Source of the DNA: Zingiber officinale
Lineage: Eukaryota; Streptophyta; Magnoliopsida; Zingiberales; Zingiberaceae
Reading direction: 5' to 3'
DNA length: 64,000 bases
NCBI RefSeq assembly: GCF_018446385.1
Contig: NC_055996.1
Location: 53,304,365-53,368,364 of the forward strand
Each line of letters starts with the position of its first letter. The stretch's first letter is position 1. The position numbers were made by a program, and so were the translations under genes. The notes below the pieces were generated by a model. It did no database searches. It was not told the origin of the DNA and was given only the letters and a program-made list of their open reading frames with translations. Positions 47,205 to 58,961 of the stretch are shown piece by piece.

Positions 47205-50200
47205 ATGACAACGTCGACTTATTCTCCGTCTCAGAACTCGGACAACAAAAGACGGCGGCAGCAGAGGAGGCTGTTCCAGGAAGCCGATTGGGCTCGTTCC
47301 GATGGCCGGACCTTTCAGCAGTGCAGGCCAGCGTGTTCGTGTGCCTTCTTTTAACTTCTCTACTTCTCGATCAACACTAGCATGCTCTATGTTTCACTCG
47401 TTAGGTGTTTGACGTTTTGACTACGGTGTAGAAACAGTCTTTTGCTATTGCGACTACGTGAACAAACTGCTTTCTTGGACATAGAGGTTAGTGCTGTACT
47501 GACCTTGTTTCTGTATTGTAGTTCTCAGAACTGGTGCTGCTAGTGCTGCTTCAGGATCTGCCTACGCAGAGTTTGGAGCGACCAAGGTCATTGTCTCTGT
47601 GTAAGTAAATTCCATTATTTTACTGCTAGAGTAACAAATTTTTGTGAGTTCTGCTTAATCTTTAGATTGTCAATGCAAAATGGTGGAACCCTGCTGCTGT
47701 GTTTAATTAAGGGGAAGAAATAGTTGGGGAATGGAATAGTTTTAGTGAAGAGAAAAGAAAAGTGAATTGTATCATCTATTTGCACTCCATTTCATTTATC
47801 TTGTTTACTTAGATGGAATTGAAGCGACTGAATATTCTCATTTACCTATTGTATGTAGGAGATGTGTAAATTTCATTTCGGTACATATTTTCTTTAGGCA
47901 TAAATAATTTATCGAGAATGATGGCCATTAAATTCTTTCCTTTACCATCAATATGTTATCTTAAGTGGTTAGATGCCTAGATTTAATTCTCCATGTCTAG
48001 GGATCTATATTCCGTGTAGAGCTAAAAATAATCCCTTCTCCAAGTAAACAAGAAAAATTGGTCATTTCATTTTATTTATTTTATTTTCTCTCTTATTCCA
48101 TCCAAATAAATTAAAGAGGCATTCTCTCTGCTAGCTATTTGATACACATGGAATAAAGGGGACAGAGGGAGCAAGCACTTTATACTTAATTTTAGAGGTT
48201 TCATTAGCTAGTGGGTTTCATTATCTAGTGGGCAGTGACAATTAGGACACACTAATGGAATGGGGAAACTTACTCCCAACATAGCCAAATAAGGAACTTG
48301 GGTAACTTATATTCTTTTTTTTCGAGGACAATAGGCAACATCATAACTGGCTAGCACCTTATTATAGTAGTACATCCCTGTCACCCTGCTTATTTCCACT
48401 TCGGTGTTGAATTTTGTGTAGAGAAAAGGTGTAATCTTTAATGATCATGATTGTTGGTTTACTTTTGAGCTTGTCTTGTGAAAGAGTAACTATGCAACAA
48501 TTGTTTGGCTTTTTGTATCAGTACTTGTAGTATTCCACCAATAGATTCTGTTCCTGTACACTTTAAAGAGTAGAAAATAAGTGAAATTAACAAATTAAAA
48601 GTTTATTAATGATCTGGAAGATTCATTTTGTTAAGATATGCTTAACAGAATAAATTCCCTAAGACCAAGGATTTTGTGGTACTTGTTACTACAATATTTG
48701 TTTGTTTGCAAGTGAAGGAATGCAGCCTTTTCTTTCGACTTTCTCTTTTACTATTGACCACTTATGTATGTATGTATGATGAGACATGAGGACAACCTAT
48801 TGAAAATTGGTTTGATATGCATTTTCCTGCACATGCTATTGATGATTATTTTGTTTAGGTTTGGTCCAAGGGAGAGCAAGAAAGCTATGCTGTACAGCAA
48901 TACTGGAAGATTAAACTGCAATGTCCTTTACACAACTTTTTCAACTTCAATTCGCGGACAGGTATTTTACCTTCATGTTCCATATATTCTGCTCGAAGAT
49001 ATAATGAACTGTCCTGCATCATCTTATATCTATCATCTTCCAGGGAACAGATAACAAGGAGTACTCTTCAATGCTTCATAAAGCCCTGGAAGGGGCCATC
49101 ATTCTTGAAACATTCCCAAAGACTACAGTTGATGTTTTTGCATTGGTTCTGGAATCTGGTGGTGGTTAGTATATACTCCATGTGTTGTTTATGTGGATGT
49201 TTTCTTGTTAATTAAATTCTTGTTTTCTTATGTTATAATTTATCTAAAAGAAATAATCATTATTTAATTATTATTTGAACTAGATCATTATCCACACACA
49301 CACAGAGTCTGGTGATCTTATGTCTTCAATTTTAATTTTCATACGCTTTGTTATAGAAGAGTTTTTAACGCTCCTGCATGGATGAAATTATAATAGTTCA
49401 CTTTGAATAGGGTCTTCCACTTATTTATCTCAAGTATGCTGGGATATGTTAAAGTTAAGATACATAATACATTGTAAATCTAGAAGTTAGAACTCTCCAA
49501 CACCTTCTACCCAATTTAAATGCTCTAAGCCAAATAAAGAAATACCCAAGAGACTCTTGCTAAATCTGGCTGACTTTACATGGTCAATTTGACACGACAA
49601 ACAAGAAAAGTCATCCATCTTGAATTGAGATACACCAGTATGAGGGTAAAAAAGGATGAACTCCAGGAATTAAGATCATTAGTAACTGGAGAACTTGTAA
49701 CATTCTTTTGTATGAGCCTTCTCCTCTTCAAGGAACGGAGCCTATTAGTCCAAATCCAATGAAGAGAGAGGTGGACTTTGCAATGGGTAAGCATCAAAAG
49801 AACTTTGTTTGATTGATACCAGATTATCCAACACCATGCTTGACAAGCACTGAAGAAGAGTCTTGCTGATTCGTGCAAGATTGTGGTCTCAAAGGATAAA
49901 CCACTGAAGATAAAACAGTTTTATAGATTGCTAACACTAGCTAGTCTGGACAAATAAACACAATCTGAATTGTTGTTTAATAGTTTCATCATTCCATAGG
50001 CAGAAAACATGTCTGTCAACTGTTGCCATACCTTTTACACTGAAGCCAGATGCCTACTAAGGTTATAATTTAGCAAAAGCCTAGACATAGTTTGGACTTT
50101 GTTAGGCATAAAAGAATATTAAACTGCCTTCAAATATTCTTCTGAACTCACCCCCACTAAGAGCATCCAACATGGTTTAAAATCTCGATTAGGTTTCGGT

Positions 50201-53200
50201 CACGGACTAGAACGATATAGTTTTGGTATCTTATCATGCCATGTCGATATGGTTTCGGTATTTTTTAAATATAAAATATATTAACTAAAAATCTAAAATT
50301 TAATCTAAATTAAGCCTATTTAAATTGTCCCTATTATAGTTGGGATGGAGTGAAATGTCATTCCATGCTGGGCAGCTTGGACGGTATTTACTGTTCTGCC
50401 GCGTGGGCAAAACTTGCATCTCACGTGCCGAAGTTTTGCGTGGCGCAGACGGCTGCGGGGGGATTTTGGAGAGGGGGGGGGATCTGAGCGTCCGAAAGAT
50501 CCCATGACGCCTTTGGCACTGCCGGAAGCATCGCAGGAAGCTTCCAGTGGCGCCGAAAGTGTTGTGGAATGCTTCGGGCGCCACCCTCCGTGATCCCCCA
50601 ACAACAGCGATGTTTTTACGATGTTCAATTAAACTTATGATTTAATTAATTTAAATAATTCCTATGATATTTTGAAGAGACTTTTATAAACCCTAGTTAA
50701 ATTATTCCAATATAATATATAAAAAGTATATTTAAAATTATTTTTTTAATTAATTTATTTAATTAATATTCTGAAATTTTATTTTTTAAATGTTTTAAAT
50801 TTCATTTAAAAATTCTATTTTTTAATAAATTAGATTTATATTATGATAATTTTTTTATTATTATATATATATATATTTTTTATTATTTTACTGTTTAATT
50901 AATATTTTTTACTATTTAAAATATATATTATTTAAATTAATAATTAATTAAATGAATAAATGCTTTTTTTCTTTAAAACTATATTTAATTATTTTTTCTA
51001 ATCATATTATGTTGTCCAATAATTAAGAATTTATATAAAATCAATATATAACTTATTTTTAAATTATATACAATAAATATATTTATCTACTAATTACTAT
51101 ATATATAAAAAAAGTACTGAAATTGTGTTGATACGATACCGAAACCGTATCATTCCGAACCAAAACCTCATCACGGATTGAGATTTTAAACCATGGTTGG
51201 GAGTTGATTGAAATTATTATCCTAAAGTTATTTAATTAACCTAAGTTAAAGTTAGACGTGTTGTTGCCATTCTGCACGAGTCACACACGCTTCCGTGGCG
51301 TTCATTGCTGTTGCAGGACTCGCGCGATGCCTCCGCAGCCGTCGTAGAGCTTGCGCAACGCCTTTGGGCGACTGTGGGGCCTCGGGCGTGTTGGTACCAG
51401 AGATGTTTCGGTCGGTGGGCGGAATGAAATGTTTTGTTCGTACGGGACGAAAAGACACAAGATTTTAAACCGCGCCATCCAATATGAAGATTTATTGTAA
51501 AAACTCCTAGCACATTCATCTCCAAAGATATTTTTGACAAATACTCTAACCACAAGGCGATCTAGAGTGATCTAATTAAGTTGTAAACCCAAGTTCAGCC
51601 TAGAAGTATTAATTTCTGAAACAATAATTTGCTAATCTAGATAAATATAAAAAGAGAGTTAAACTCATGTTTCAGCAAGTGCCACTATTCCACCAATCCA
51701 GAAGAAAAGGATTTGGATGATTGTACAACATCAAAGCAAACTCTCTAAAAGAAATCCCTAACCTGAAGTATGTGCCTTTCCACAAGAATTATCAATTACT
51801 TTTAGACTATAACTAAACTGGTGAAGAATCCTAACATACAAGCATTTCATAATGGTTGATCCAAGCACAAGGGATCATTAGCATGACTATGGTAGCTCAA
51901 CGTTATGACAATATCTATTAAGCACACCAGCTTTTTTTGGTCAAACAACATTGCTCCAGCCAGTTCAAAAGGAAATTCCTTTTAGTTTATTAGGAAGCAT
52001 CCAGATACTTGCTTGAGAGGAAATATGGTTAAACACACCATTAATTGACATCAACAACTGAAATTGTTATCTGCCATGGGATGATTTAGCCTTCACTGCA
52101 TCTTAATCAGTGGAACCCAATAATTTTTCTTCAGTTTCCTAATTTCCAAATTAAACCCAGATAAGGAATAGGAGATGTTGGTAATTGCATCAAAAAATGC
52201 TTAGTCAAATCTAGACCTTTGTGTGGGATTTCGAAAGATAATTTGTCAGTTCACTGAAAATAGAGACATAAGCCAAGATAATCCAAATGTTGGTAAGTTC
52301 TTTCTTGTTTCCTCCTTGGAAATTCTAGAAGCTATTTGATCTTTCTATGCATTGGATTCTTTGAAGAGAATCTACCCTGATGACAAATAGAAAAGGAGAT
52401 AAAGGATTACTTCAGTGTAGTCCCTATCAGTTTTTGAACCATGAACTAGGTTGTTTATTACGAGGACTGTAGTGTGGTCAAAAGAATAATATCCTTCACC
52501 CACATGATCCACCTAGATGAAACCATAAGAGAAACTTCATTCTAACATAGTATCAAAAGAGAAACTTGACCAGTCTATGAGATAGTTTGCCTCTACCTAT
52601 AGAGCAAACATGAACTAAATTACAATTAACCACACACGTTGAAAGATATTACGACATCATGAGGGAAAAGATTGGTGGTGGGGATTTGACCATGAAGAGC
52701 AAAGAAGATAAAATGTATAAGCTAACAAACAAATAGATTATCTTAAAACTTGAGAGGAACTATATTGTGAAGTAGTATGTACCACCTTCTTGACCAAGTT
52801 CTTTTAACAATATCATTTTGTTGGAGAGAAAATTTAGATATATGTGTCAGATAAGAAATAGGGGTACCAACATAAGCCATAAAAGTAATAGGTTGAGATA
52901 AGACAGCTTGAAATTGAAGAAAGCAAAAGTACTCTCCAATAGAGACACAGATGGTGGAGTTTGAACTAAATTGCTTATTGTAGGGGGTCCATCCTACGAA
53001 GGTGGTTTGAATTGAGCTACATTAGCAATATGAGGTATCGCCAAGTGGAAATCTTATATCATATATCTCTCACAGGTCCTAGCTTCTTATAGCAAATGTG
53101 CTTAGGTCTACCCTGATCCCCTCCATGGCCTCACTAATGGCCTACACCAGCTCCATAAGTCACTCTTGACAGCAAATCAGTCCGACACATGCTCACAGGG

Positions 53201-56200
53201 GTAGAATTGATTAGCATGTAAGTGTCAGAGAGTGAGAGGAAACATATGCCATCAATAATCCAAGTGTTCCTCAGTTTGAATTATGGAGAACTGTGCAAAG
53301 AACAATGGTGAATAGTCCAATGTAATCCTGAATAACTCAAACATCTGATGTGACTTGAAGTGTTTGATGTCTATAACAAATGCCTGAAATCTACCAATGT
53401 TGATAGTCATCGCTATGCCAAACTAACAAAGATGGAATAGATTTCCTATCACCTATTAAGCATAAGATATGAGTATAGAGATTTTGTGCTTGTGACCATA
53501 TCTTGCAGCATGACTAGAAAAATTGGAAAAGGCTGATAACACTAGGATTAATGGTTTGCCAAAGGAGGCTAGTAATCAAGGTTTAAAATTATGAGTCATG
53601 CTAGAGTTTATATTTATGACGGAACGATACGGTTTCAGTACTATAACGTGCTATGTCAATACAATTTTGATACTCTTTAAATATAAAGTATATTAATTTA
53701 AAAATATTTTTATTAGTATTTAATTATTATATATGCTTTACCTTATAAAAAAAAGGCAGCCCGGTGTACGAAACTCTCGCTATGCGGGGTCCCGGGAAAG
53801 GATCCATTGTACGCAGCCTTATCTTGTTTTTTTTTGCAAGAGGTTGTTTCCAGAATTCGAACCCGTGACCTTTTTGGTCACAAAACAATAACTTTATCGT
53901 TGCACCAAGGCATATGCTTTACCTTATAATTCATCAATATCTTCATCCATAAAGCATTTTTTTTTTCTTAGTCTTTGTTGTTTATTTTGTAAACGGATGA
54001 AGGAGGGAAAGAAACGAATGAAAGAGGGAAAGATATTACCGGAGGGAAAGGAATCAACTGTAAAAAAAAAAAATGAAAGAGGGAAAAAATTAATTGTCCT
54101 AAACTCTAAACCCTATAAAGATCCTAAAAGAAAGGGAAATTATATATATATATATATATAGCAGACAAAACAGAAAACTTTATCATTGCCAGTTAGCACG
54201 GCTCTGTATCACGATCCTTGCTAATAATTGAGCAACAATCCTTTCCCATATGGCTCTATCCGGCTCAAGAATACTGGCAACCCTAGTTTTCTTAAATTCT
54301 AGCTGTCCCTGCCTATAGACCATATGCCTTAGTGGCAGATTTTTTCAGATTCAATTTCATAGTGATAACCATGGACCTGAAAGAATTAGAAGTGTTGCTG
54401 AAGGTGGAGTAACCAATGAGTGCAACATTTATTATTGAAGACTGCCCAACTTTCTTACAGCAAGAATTTGGACAACACAGTTTTGTCCCTCTATTGAGAT
54501 GAGCAGGATATGAAGAAACCTCTTTCTTCATCTGTGTGAATGAATAGAATAGGCACTATTTAGGTCTGTACAAGCAGGAAGACATTCCTTTTCTCCATTT
54601 GTGAGGACATCACAATAGATGTAGGAAGGAGGTTGGAGAAGCACAGGAGCTTCATCAAAGATTCTTTGCAGATGTAGATCTCTACATTTTTCTTGGAGGT
54701 CACAACAAATAGGGATCAGGTCACACTTTGGGCACATTTTTGCATATATACATTGTCGTGGAGAAATTACGGACTGTGATGCCTTGAGATGACTTGGAAT
54801 CCTTGGAGGTCTCTAAGACCCGATGTAGGATGATAAGTATGTAAGTGATACTTGGGGAAGAGTCAAGATGTTTCACCATGCCTATCTTGGATGATGAGGA
54901 GATGTGTGATGCGTAGTTCAAGGAAGATCAAGGAACAAAAATGTAAGAAGATGCAATAGGGAATCAATTCGATGAATACCACTAGAGATGTGAGTGAATG
55001 ACCATCACGATGGGGCTTGGTGCAAGAACTAAGTCTCGTTGTATGGAAGGTGGCAGGGTGATGAGGGAGGCATCAAATATACCCACCCGTATACCATGTT
55101 GTTCTTGGAGAAAATTATTAGCGTTGATTAGATAGTCTCTTCTATCTATATATTTCATCTTATTATTACTTTATAAATACATCTCTGCATATTTTCCTAA
55201 TTATAAGTAGGTCCTTAACAACACATCTAATTCTTAAAATCCCGATAATGGGGAGCAGTGGGAAGAAGATGAAAGAAATTCCATTCCAATATGTGCAGAC
55301 TTAGTTTATGCCCATTATGTATGGTGATATTGGCATCAGTTTAACTTGAGCATCATCCATTCAAATGCATTTTCAACAAGTGCTATATCGTGTTTATCCA
55401 TTCTAATGCAATTTCAACAAGTATCAATTTACCAAATTATTGACCTTCTTCCTTGTTTACTTTGTAGGGGATCTTCCAGTGATCATAACTTGTGCTAGTC
55501 TTGCACTTGCTGATGCTGGGATCATGATGTACGATCTTGTTTCAGCTGTTTCTGTGGTATGTCACAGTTTGTTTTAAGCATGCGGTCAAAGTCAGCTCTG
55601 TTACAATTTTATTACTAATTTCAAATGCTCTTTTTCATTATATGATAGCGCTTTTAACTGCAGTGCAGAGTCCAAATTTTTATGAGTATTTTCCTTGCAA
55701 AATATGGTCATGAAACACACATTAAGGTTGTGTTTGGTACGTACGAAACAGAATAGAATCAGAATGATTCATTCCTTCAATGATTTCATTCCAATGTTTA
55801 GATGAATAATTTGAAGGGGAACAAACCATTGCAAGGAGTAACACAATCCACTAAAACCCATTCCACTCTTTAAGGGAAAACTTATTCTATCTCTATTAAA
55901 TATAACACTTATTAAAAAGTTATATATCAAAAATTACAATTAAGAAGACTGCTTGGGCCAAGGAAACAATTGACTTGATTTTTTTTTTTTTGGTTGGGGG
56001 ATATTTCATTTGTCATATCTGCTATTATTCGCATGGAAGAAATTGAAAAACAATAGTTAACTGGAGCTTAAAATATTTCATTTGTCATATCTGCTATTAT
56101 TCTTAAAATAATGGAATTTAATATACTCCTTTCCATTGCCCTCTAGTCCATTTTAATTTTCTTTCTCATTCCTTTCCAAAGACAACCTAAATGTTCTTGG

Positions 56201-56616
56201 TCTAATCTTGACTTCTACAATATATCGTACATATGTTTTTTTTTTGTGACCCTTCATACTTTGCTGAAAGTTTCATTTGATTTTTATTAACTTCATTTTT
56301 TTTCCTAGTCTTGTTTTGGGAAGAACCTAGTTATCGATCCCACTTTGGAAGAGGAAGCCTGCCAAGATGGTAGCCTCATGGTTACATGCATGCCTGCTCG
56401 TAACGAGGTCACTCAGCTGACCCTCACAGGAGAATGGACAACTCCCAAAATTAACGAGGTACTCTTATTTATCTGTGGGAAATTCTCAGTTATTCAACAA
56501 ACAATCACATTATCTTTCTTCATGAAAAGGCAATGGAGTTGTGTCTGGATGCATGTTCTAAGCTTGCGGAGATCATGAGGTCATGTCTGAAGGAAGCTGC
56601 TTCTGTACCAAGTTGA
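47205..56616 (+). CDS. MTR3: Exosome complex RNase PH-like subunit (MTR3/RRP41-like)
   Basis: Seven exons join in frame: 47205-47334, 47522-47600, 48859-48961, 49044-49164, 55468-55556, 56309-56458 and 56530-56616. They total 759 bases, 252 residues plus a TGA stop. All introns are GT-AG; the first donor (GTTCGT) is weak. The protein has a basic N-terminus, then ADWARSDGR (27-35), RTGAASAASGSAYAEFG, FGPRESKKAMLYS, RLNCNV, LHKALEGAI, FPKTTVDVFALVLESGGG, ASLALADAGIMMYDLVSAVS, CMPARNEVTQLTLTGEW and a C-terminal helix. This is the RNase PH fold over nearly the whole length, matching the plant RRP41-like/MTR3 subunit of the exosome ring (about 250 residues in the family). The complex performs 3'-5' RNA processing and decay in nucleus and cytosol. 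These ring subunits are generally non-catalytic; this is family knowledge. The start is chosen because MTTSTYSPSQN aligns with family N-termini and no upstream in-frame ATG exists nearby. The gene is intact. Confidence 0.95.
49165..50165. other. First kilobase of intron 4
   Basis: A minus-strand open frame at 49576-49878 has no family I can recognise. It may be the tail of the LINE remnant further right. Otherwise no feature is seen. Confidence 0.4.
50166..51200. mobile_element. Unnamed inverted-repeat element in intron 4
   Basis: The left end reads CATGGTTTAAAATCTCGATT near 50171. The right end on the minus strand reads CCATGGTTTAAAATCTCAAT (about 51175-51195). Both subterminal regions carry TACGGTTTCGGTATCGTATC-like words. 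The interior has a GC-rich block (50330-50610) and then a very AT-rich stretch. No target duplication was defined. A third end-like motif, AGATTTTAAACC, lies near 51450-51462 after another GC block, so the borders may be more complex. Confidence 0.6.
51230..51480. other. GC-rich block in intron 4
   Basis: An isolated GC-rich stretch in AT-rich intron sequence, with three overlapping minus-strand open frames, none recognisable. It ends at an AGATTTTAAACC motif shared with the neighbouring inverted-repeat element, so it may be cargo of that element or a nested copy. Confidence 0.4.
52250..52640 (-). pseudogene. L1-type LINE reverse transcriptase remnant
   Basis: The minus strand, across frames, shows the order WIMWVKDI-like, then NNLVHGSKTD, then GLHQ-like and NPLSPFLFVI (52425-52379). 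This is the RT block typical of plant L1 elements (usually GLRQGDPLSPFLF). Stops and frameshifts are frequent. The surrounding 51600-53560 may belong to the same LINE, but I cannot align it by eye. No poly(A) or target duplication was found. Confidence 0.7.
53577..53730 (+). repeat. Partial second copy of the intron 4 inverted-repeat element
   Basis: AAGGTTTAAAATTATGAGTC, GGAACGATACGGTTTC and TTTAAATATAAAGTATATTA follow the same order as the left end at 50171-50290. Only one end is present. The SINE inserted directly after it. Confidence 0.65.
53749..53911 (-). mobile_element. Au-type SINE with 18-bp target duplication
   Basis: On the minus strand it runs from CCTTGGTGCAACGATAAAG, through GTGACCAAAAAGGTCAC and the Pol III B box GGTTCGAATTC, to CACCGGGCTGCC and a T-rich tail. 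This order is the known plant Au SINE, derived from a tRNA. A perfect 18-base duplication, ATATGCTTTACCTTATAA, lies at 53731-53748 and 53912-53929, the mark of target-primed reverse transcription by a LINE partner. The perfect duplication suggests a fairly recent insertion. Confidence 0.95.
54141..54160. repeat. (TA)n microsatellite
   Basis: Ten TA units in intron 4. Confidence 0.95.
54300..55070 (-). other. Unrecognised decayed coding-like stretch in intron 4
   Basis: Three short minus-strand frames follow one another (54921-54721, 54737-54528, 54531-54313). One is Cys-rich (MCPKCDLIPICCDLQEKC). The chain could be a broken gene or transposon piece, but I recognise no family. Confidence 0.3.
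55726..56187. mobile_element. Tourist-like MITE in intron 5 (462 bp)
   Basis: The ends GGTTGTGTTTGG and CCAAAGACAACC are inverted repeats with one mismatch. TAA is duplicated at 55723-55725 and 56188-56190. There is no coding capacity. The end motif agrees with the two elements at 43553 and 45206. Confidence 0.88.
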
Positions 56617-57628
56617 AATGAAATGATGAGAGAATTTTGAAAGCTTTCCTTTATTATAGAATTTTCCATCTTGAAATATTTGTTTCTGCTGTTGAACTTC
56701 ACAATGAGGTTTAGAATTACTGAGTTTGAAGATTATGTGACCGGTGAAGCAAGAGATTCAAGTTCTCAAACCATAACTACATGTGTTATATACATGCATC
56801 TTTATAATTTTTCCTGAAAGGCACTTGATTTTTTCTTTTCTCCCAACTTGTATAGCATGTTTGTTTATAATTTGGAATTTCACAACTGCATATGAAATGA
56901 ATTTATAGTTTTTTACCATGTTAAATTAATTTGTAAATTTACTTGCAATGCAAAAAAATGACAAAGATATCATAACTTTATTTGCAAATCCACTTGTGTC
57001 AAAATTTAGGATAGAAGTGTGTTTTTTGAAACTTGTCATCTTAAATTGCTCATCTAGGGTTGCTAGCTAATTTTCTTTGAACTCCTAGCAATACTTGGCC
57101 TCATTGGAGTTGAACCCACTGAGTGACTATTCATAGCAACCTTTAAGATTGATTCCAATAAAGGGGTGTTCTATTTGACACCTCAATCCAAGCAAAGGTT
57201 TACCATGTTCTCTCTTCCATAAAAGGGACTTCTCCTTTGCTTGTCTATATATTTTATCCTCGAGTAAAAGCGATAACGCAAGAACTAAAGGCCTAAGTTT
57301 GAGACTCTCAAGGACTAGGAGTAGACACTCGGAGGAGTATACATCTTCTTCCTTTGAGATTTTTGATGGAGAAATGTTAGTGCCTTCCATGGCCTAGAGG
57401 TCAAGCTTGAGCAAACCTTCACCTGAAGTGACTGAGGAATTACTTGTTTATCAACACAGGCATCACTCCCATAGAGACTGCTATTTAGAGTTTGAAGCTC
57501 TAAACAATATGTTGTCAAAGATATTTGGAACTTTATTGAATTTAAATTATACGAAATTAAATTCAATTTATCTGTCGAGATGACCTGAATTGATAATCTC
57601 AGGCTATCAGTAGAGGTTGATTTTTGTT
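56617..57628. other. 3' flank of the exosome gene, no further feature
   Basis: AT-rich downstream sequence. Overlapping minus-strand open frames at 57127-57566 have no recognisable family. No clear poly(A) signal was assigned. Confidence 0.4.
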
Positions 57629-58690
57629 AATTGTTGTCCGCGGAGTGGCTGAGTGAGTAGAGCGTACACGCAGCAAAGTCCGAGCGGTCGAGTCCGAGCG
57701 GACTAAAGGGCCGGTTGGGTTCAGTAGCCAATCGGGTAGCAAGGCCGGCCAAGTTGCTGATCAAACTAAAAATCTGATTGGGTAGTGCGACTGAACGAGC
57801 TAAGCGGCTGAGTGAGCTTGTGATCGAACGGGTGGAGAGGCCGAGCGAGCTTTTGCGGAGCGAGTTGGAGGTCGTCCGGGCAAAGAGGCCGAATGAACGA
57901 GCTGGAGGTAGTCCGAGCAGTGAGGTCGAACGGGAGAGCCGGGCAACTAAGTGAATATGCGGTTGGGCGAGCGAAATAGCCCGGTCGGGTAGCGTAGCAG
58001 GGTGACCAAACGAGCAAAATGGCATCCAAACGAATGCGGCCGACAGGGTCGAAGTTGAGCTTGGGACTGGCTGGGTGTAGAGGTTGACCGGGCGGATGAA
58101 GCAACCAGGCGAGTGAGCCTTTGACTGAGCGAATCGACCGAGCGGGTCGTCTGTTTCCTAGGATACAATGGCTAACCATGATTTCCACCTAGCACAGGTG
58201 ATCACGACAAACTGAGTGAGGTACCCGTCTGCTATCATGGGCACTCCGACAAGCAAGAATTGCATGATAGAGTGAATCGACCGGGGCGAGCGAAGTGTAT
58301 AACTTGTCTGGGCGTGTGCACTAAGTGAATCGAGGTCTGGTACCCGTCTACTATCATGGGCACTCCCACGAGCAAGAATTGCACGACAGAGAGAGGGGGT
58401 GTAGGTGGAGAGGCTCAGATCATTACTCGATGAGCTGTGAAATGCTGTTCCACTTGGGAAATTTTGCCCCAATCGGTTTGTCATTCGACGCGTGCAGATC
58501 ATGCTCGTACAAGAGTCAACTTGGTTCAGTGCAATCCGGACCCTGGATTTGCACCCCTGCACACCCACGCGTGAGAGAGAGTCTCTTCCATTACATTTGT
58601 TCACATCATCAAAGCATATGAATCAATATAAACCAACCAATTTACCTTGAAGATCTTAATGTAGGACTAAAGTCCCATTAATAATGGAGC
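57629..58690. repeat. GC-rich unclassified block with direct repeats
   Basis: The left half is dense in GAGCGAGC, GGTCGAG and CCGAGCGG-like words. Near 58220 and 58339 there are two copies of a segment running from GGTACCCGTCTRCTATCATG through GGGCACTCC to GCAAGAATTGCA, 119 bases apart. The right border has ATGTAGGACTAAAGTCCCAT. It resembles LTR sequence in composition, but no TG/CA ends or target duplication could be set. Overlapping open frames on both strands follow from the base composition. Confidence 0.5.
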
Positions 58691-58696
58691 ACTGCT

Positions 58697-58701
<5 letters not shown>

Positions 58702-58732
<31 letters not shown>
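58702..58732. repeat. (TA)n microsatellite
   Basis: About 15 TA units at the right side of the GC-rich block. Confidence 0.95.
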
Positions 58733-58736
<4 letters not shown>

Positions 58737-58961
58737 CAGCTCTCCATCCATCTAATTTCGTAGGGTGATGAACTAGACTTAAAGCAAAATTCGTAGCCTT
58801 GTCTTCCTTATCAAGCTTTCTCACCAACCAGACTATACTGTTGAGTTGGAAGATGCCTTTCTCTATTCACGAGATCATTAGGAGAAGGAAAAGAACAATA
58901 TCAAACTCATAAGATTCCTCTATATCTATATCAAAATTTTATTTTGATGAACATTTACAAT

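Noticed and set aside
54313-54921. Cys-containing frames as a host gene (DUF674-like considered)
   Set aside because: Motif spacing did not match any family I can recall with confidence; left as unrecognised.
57627-58621. Several long overlapping frames on both strands
   Set aside because: They follow from GC-rich composition of an unclassified repeat; no conserved motif.
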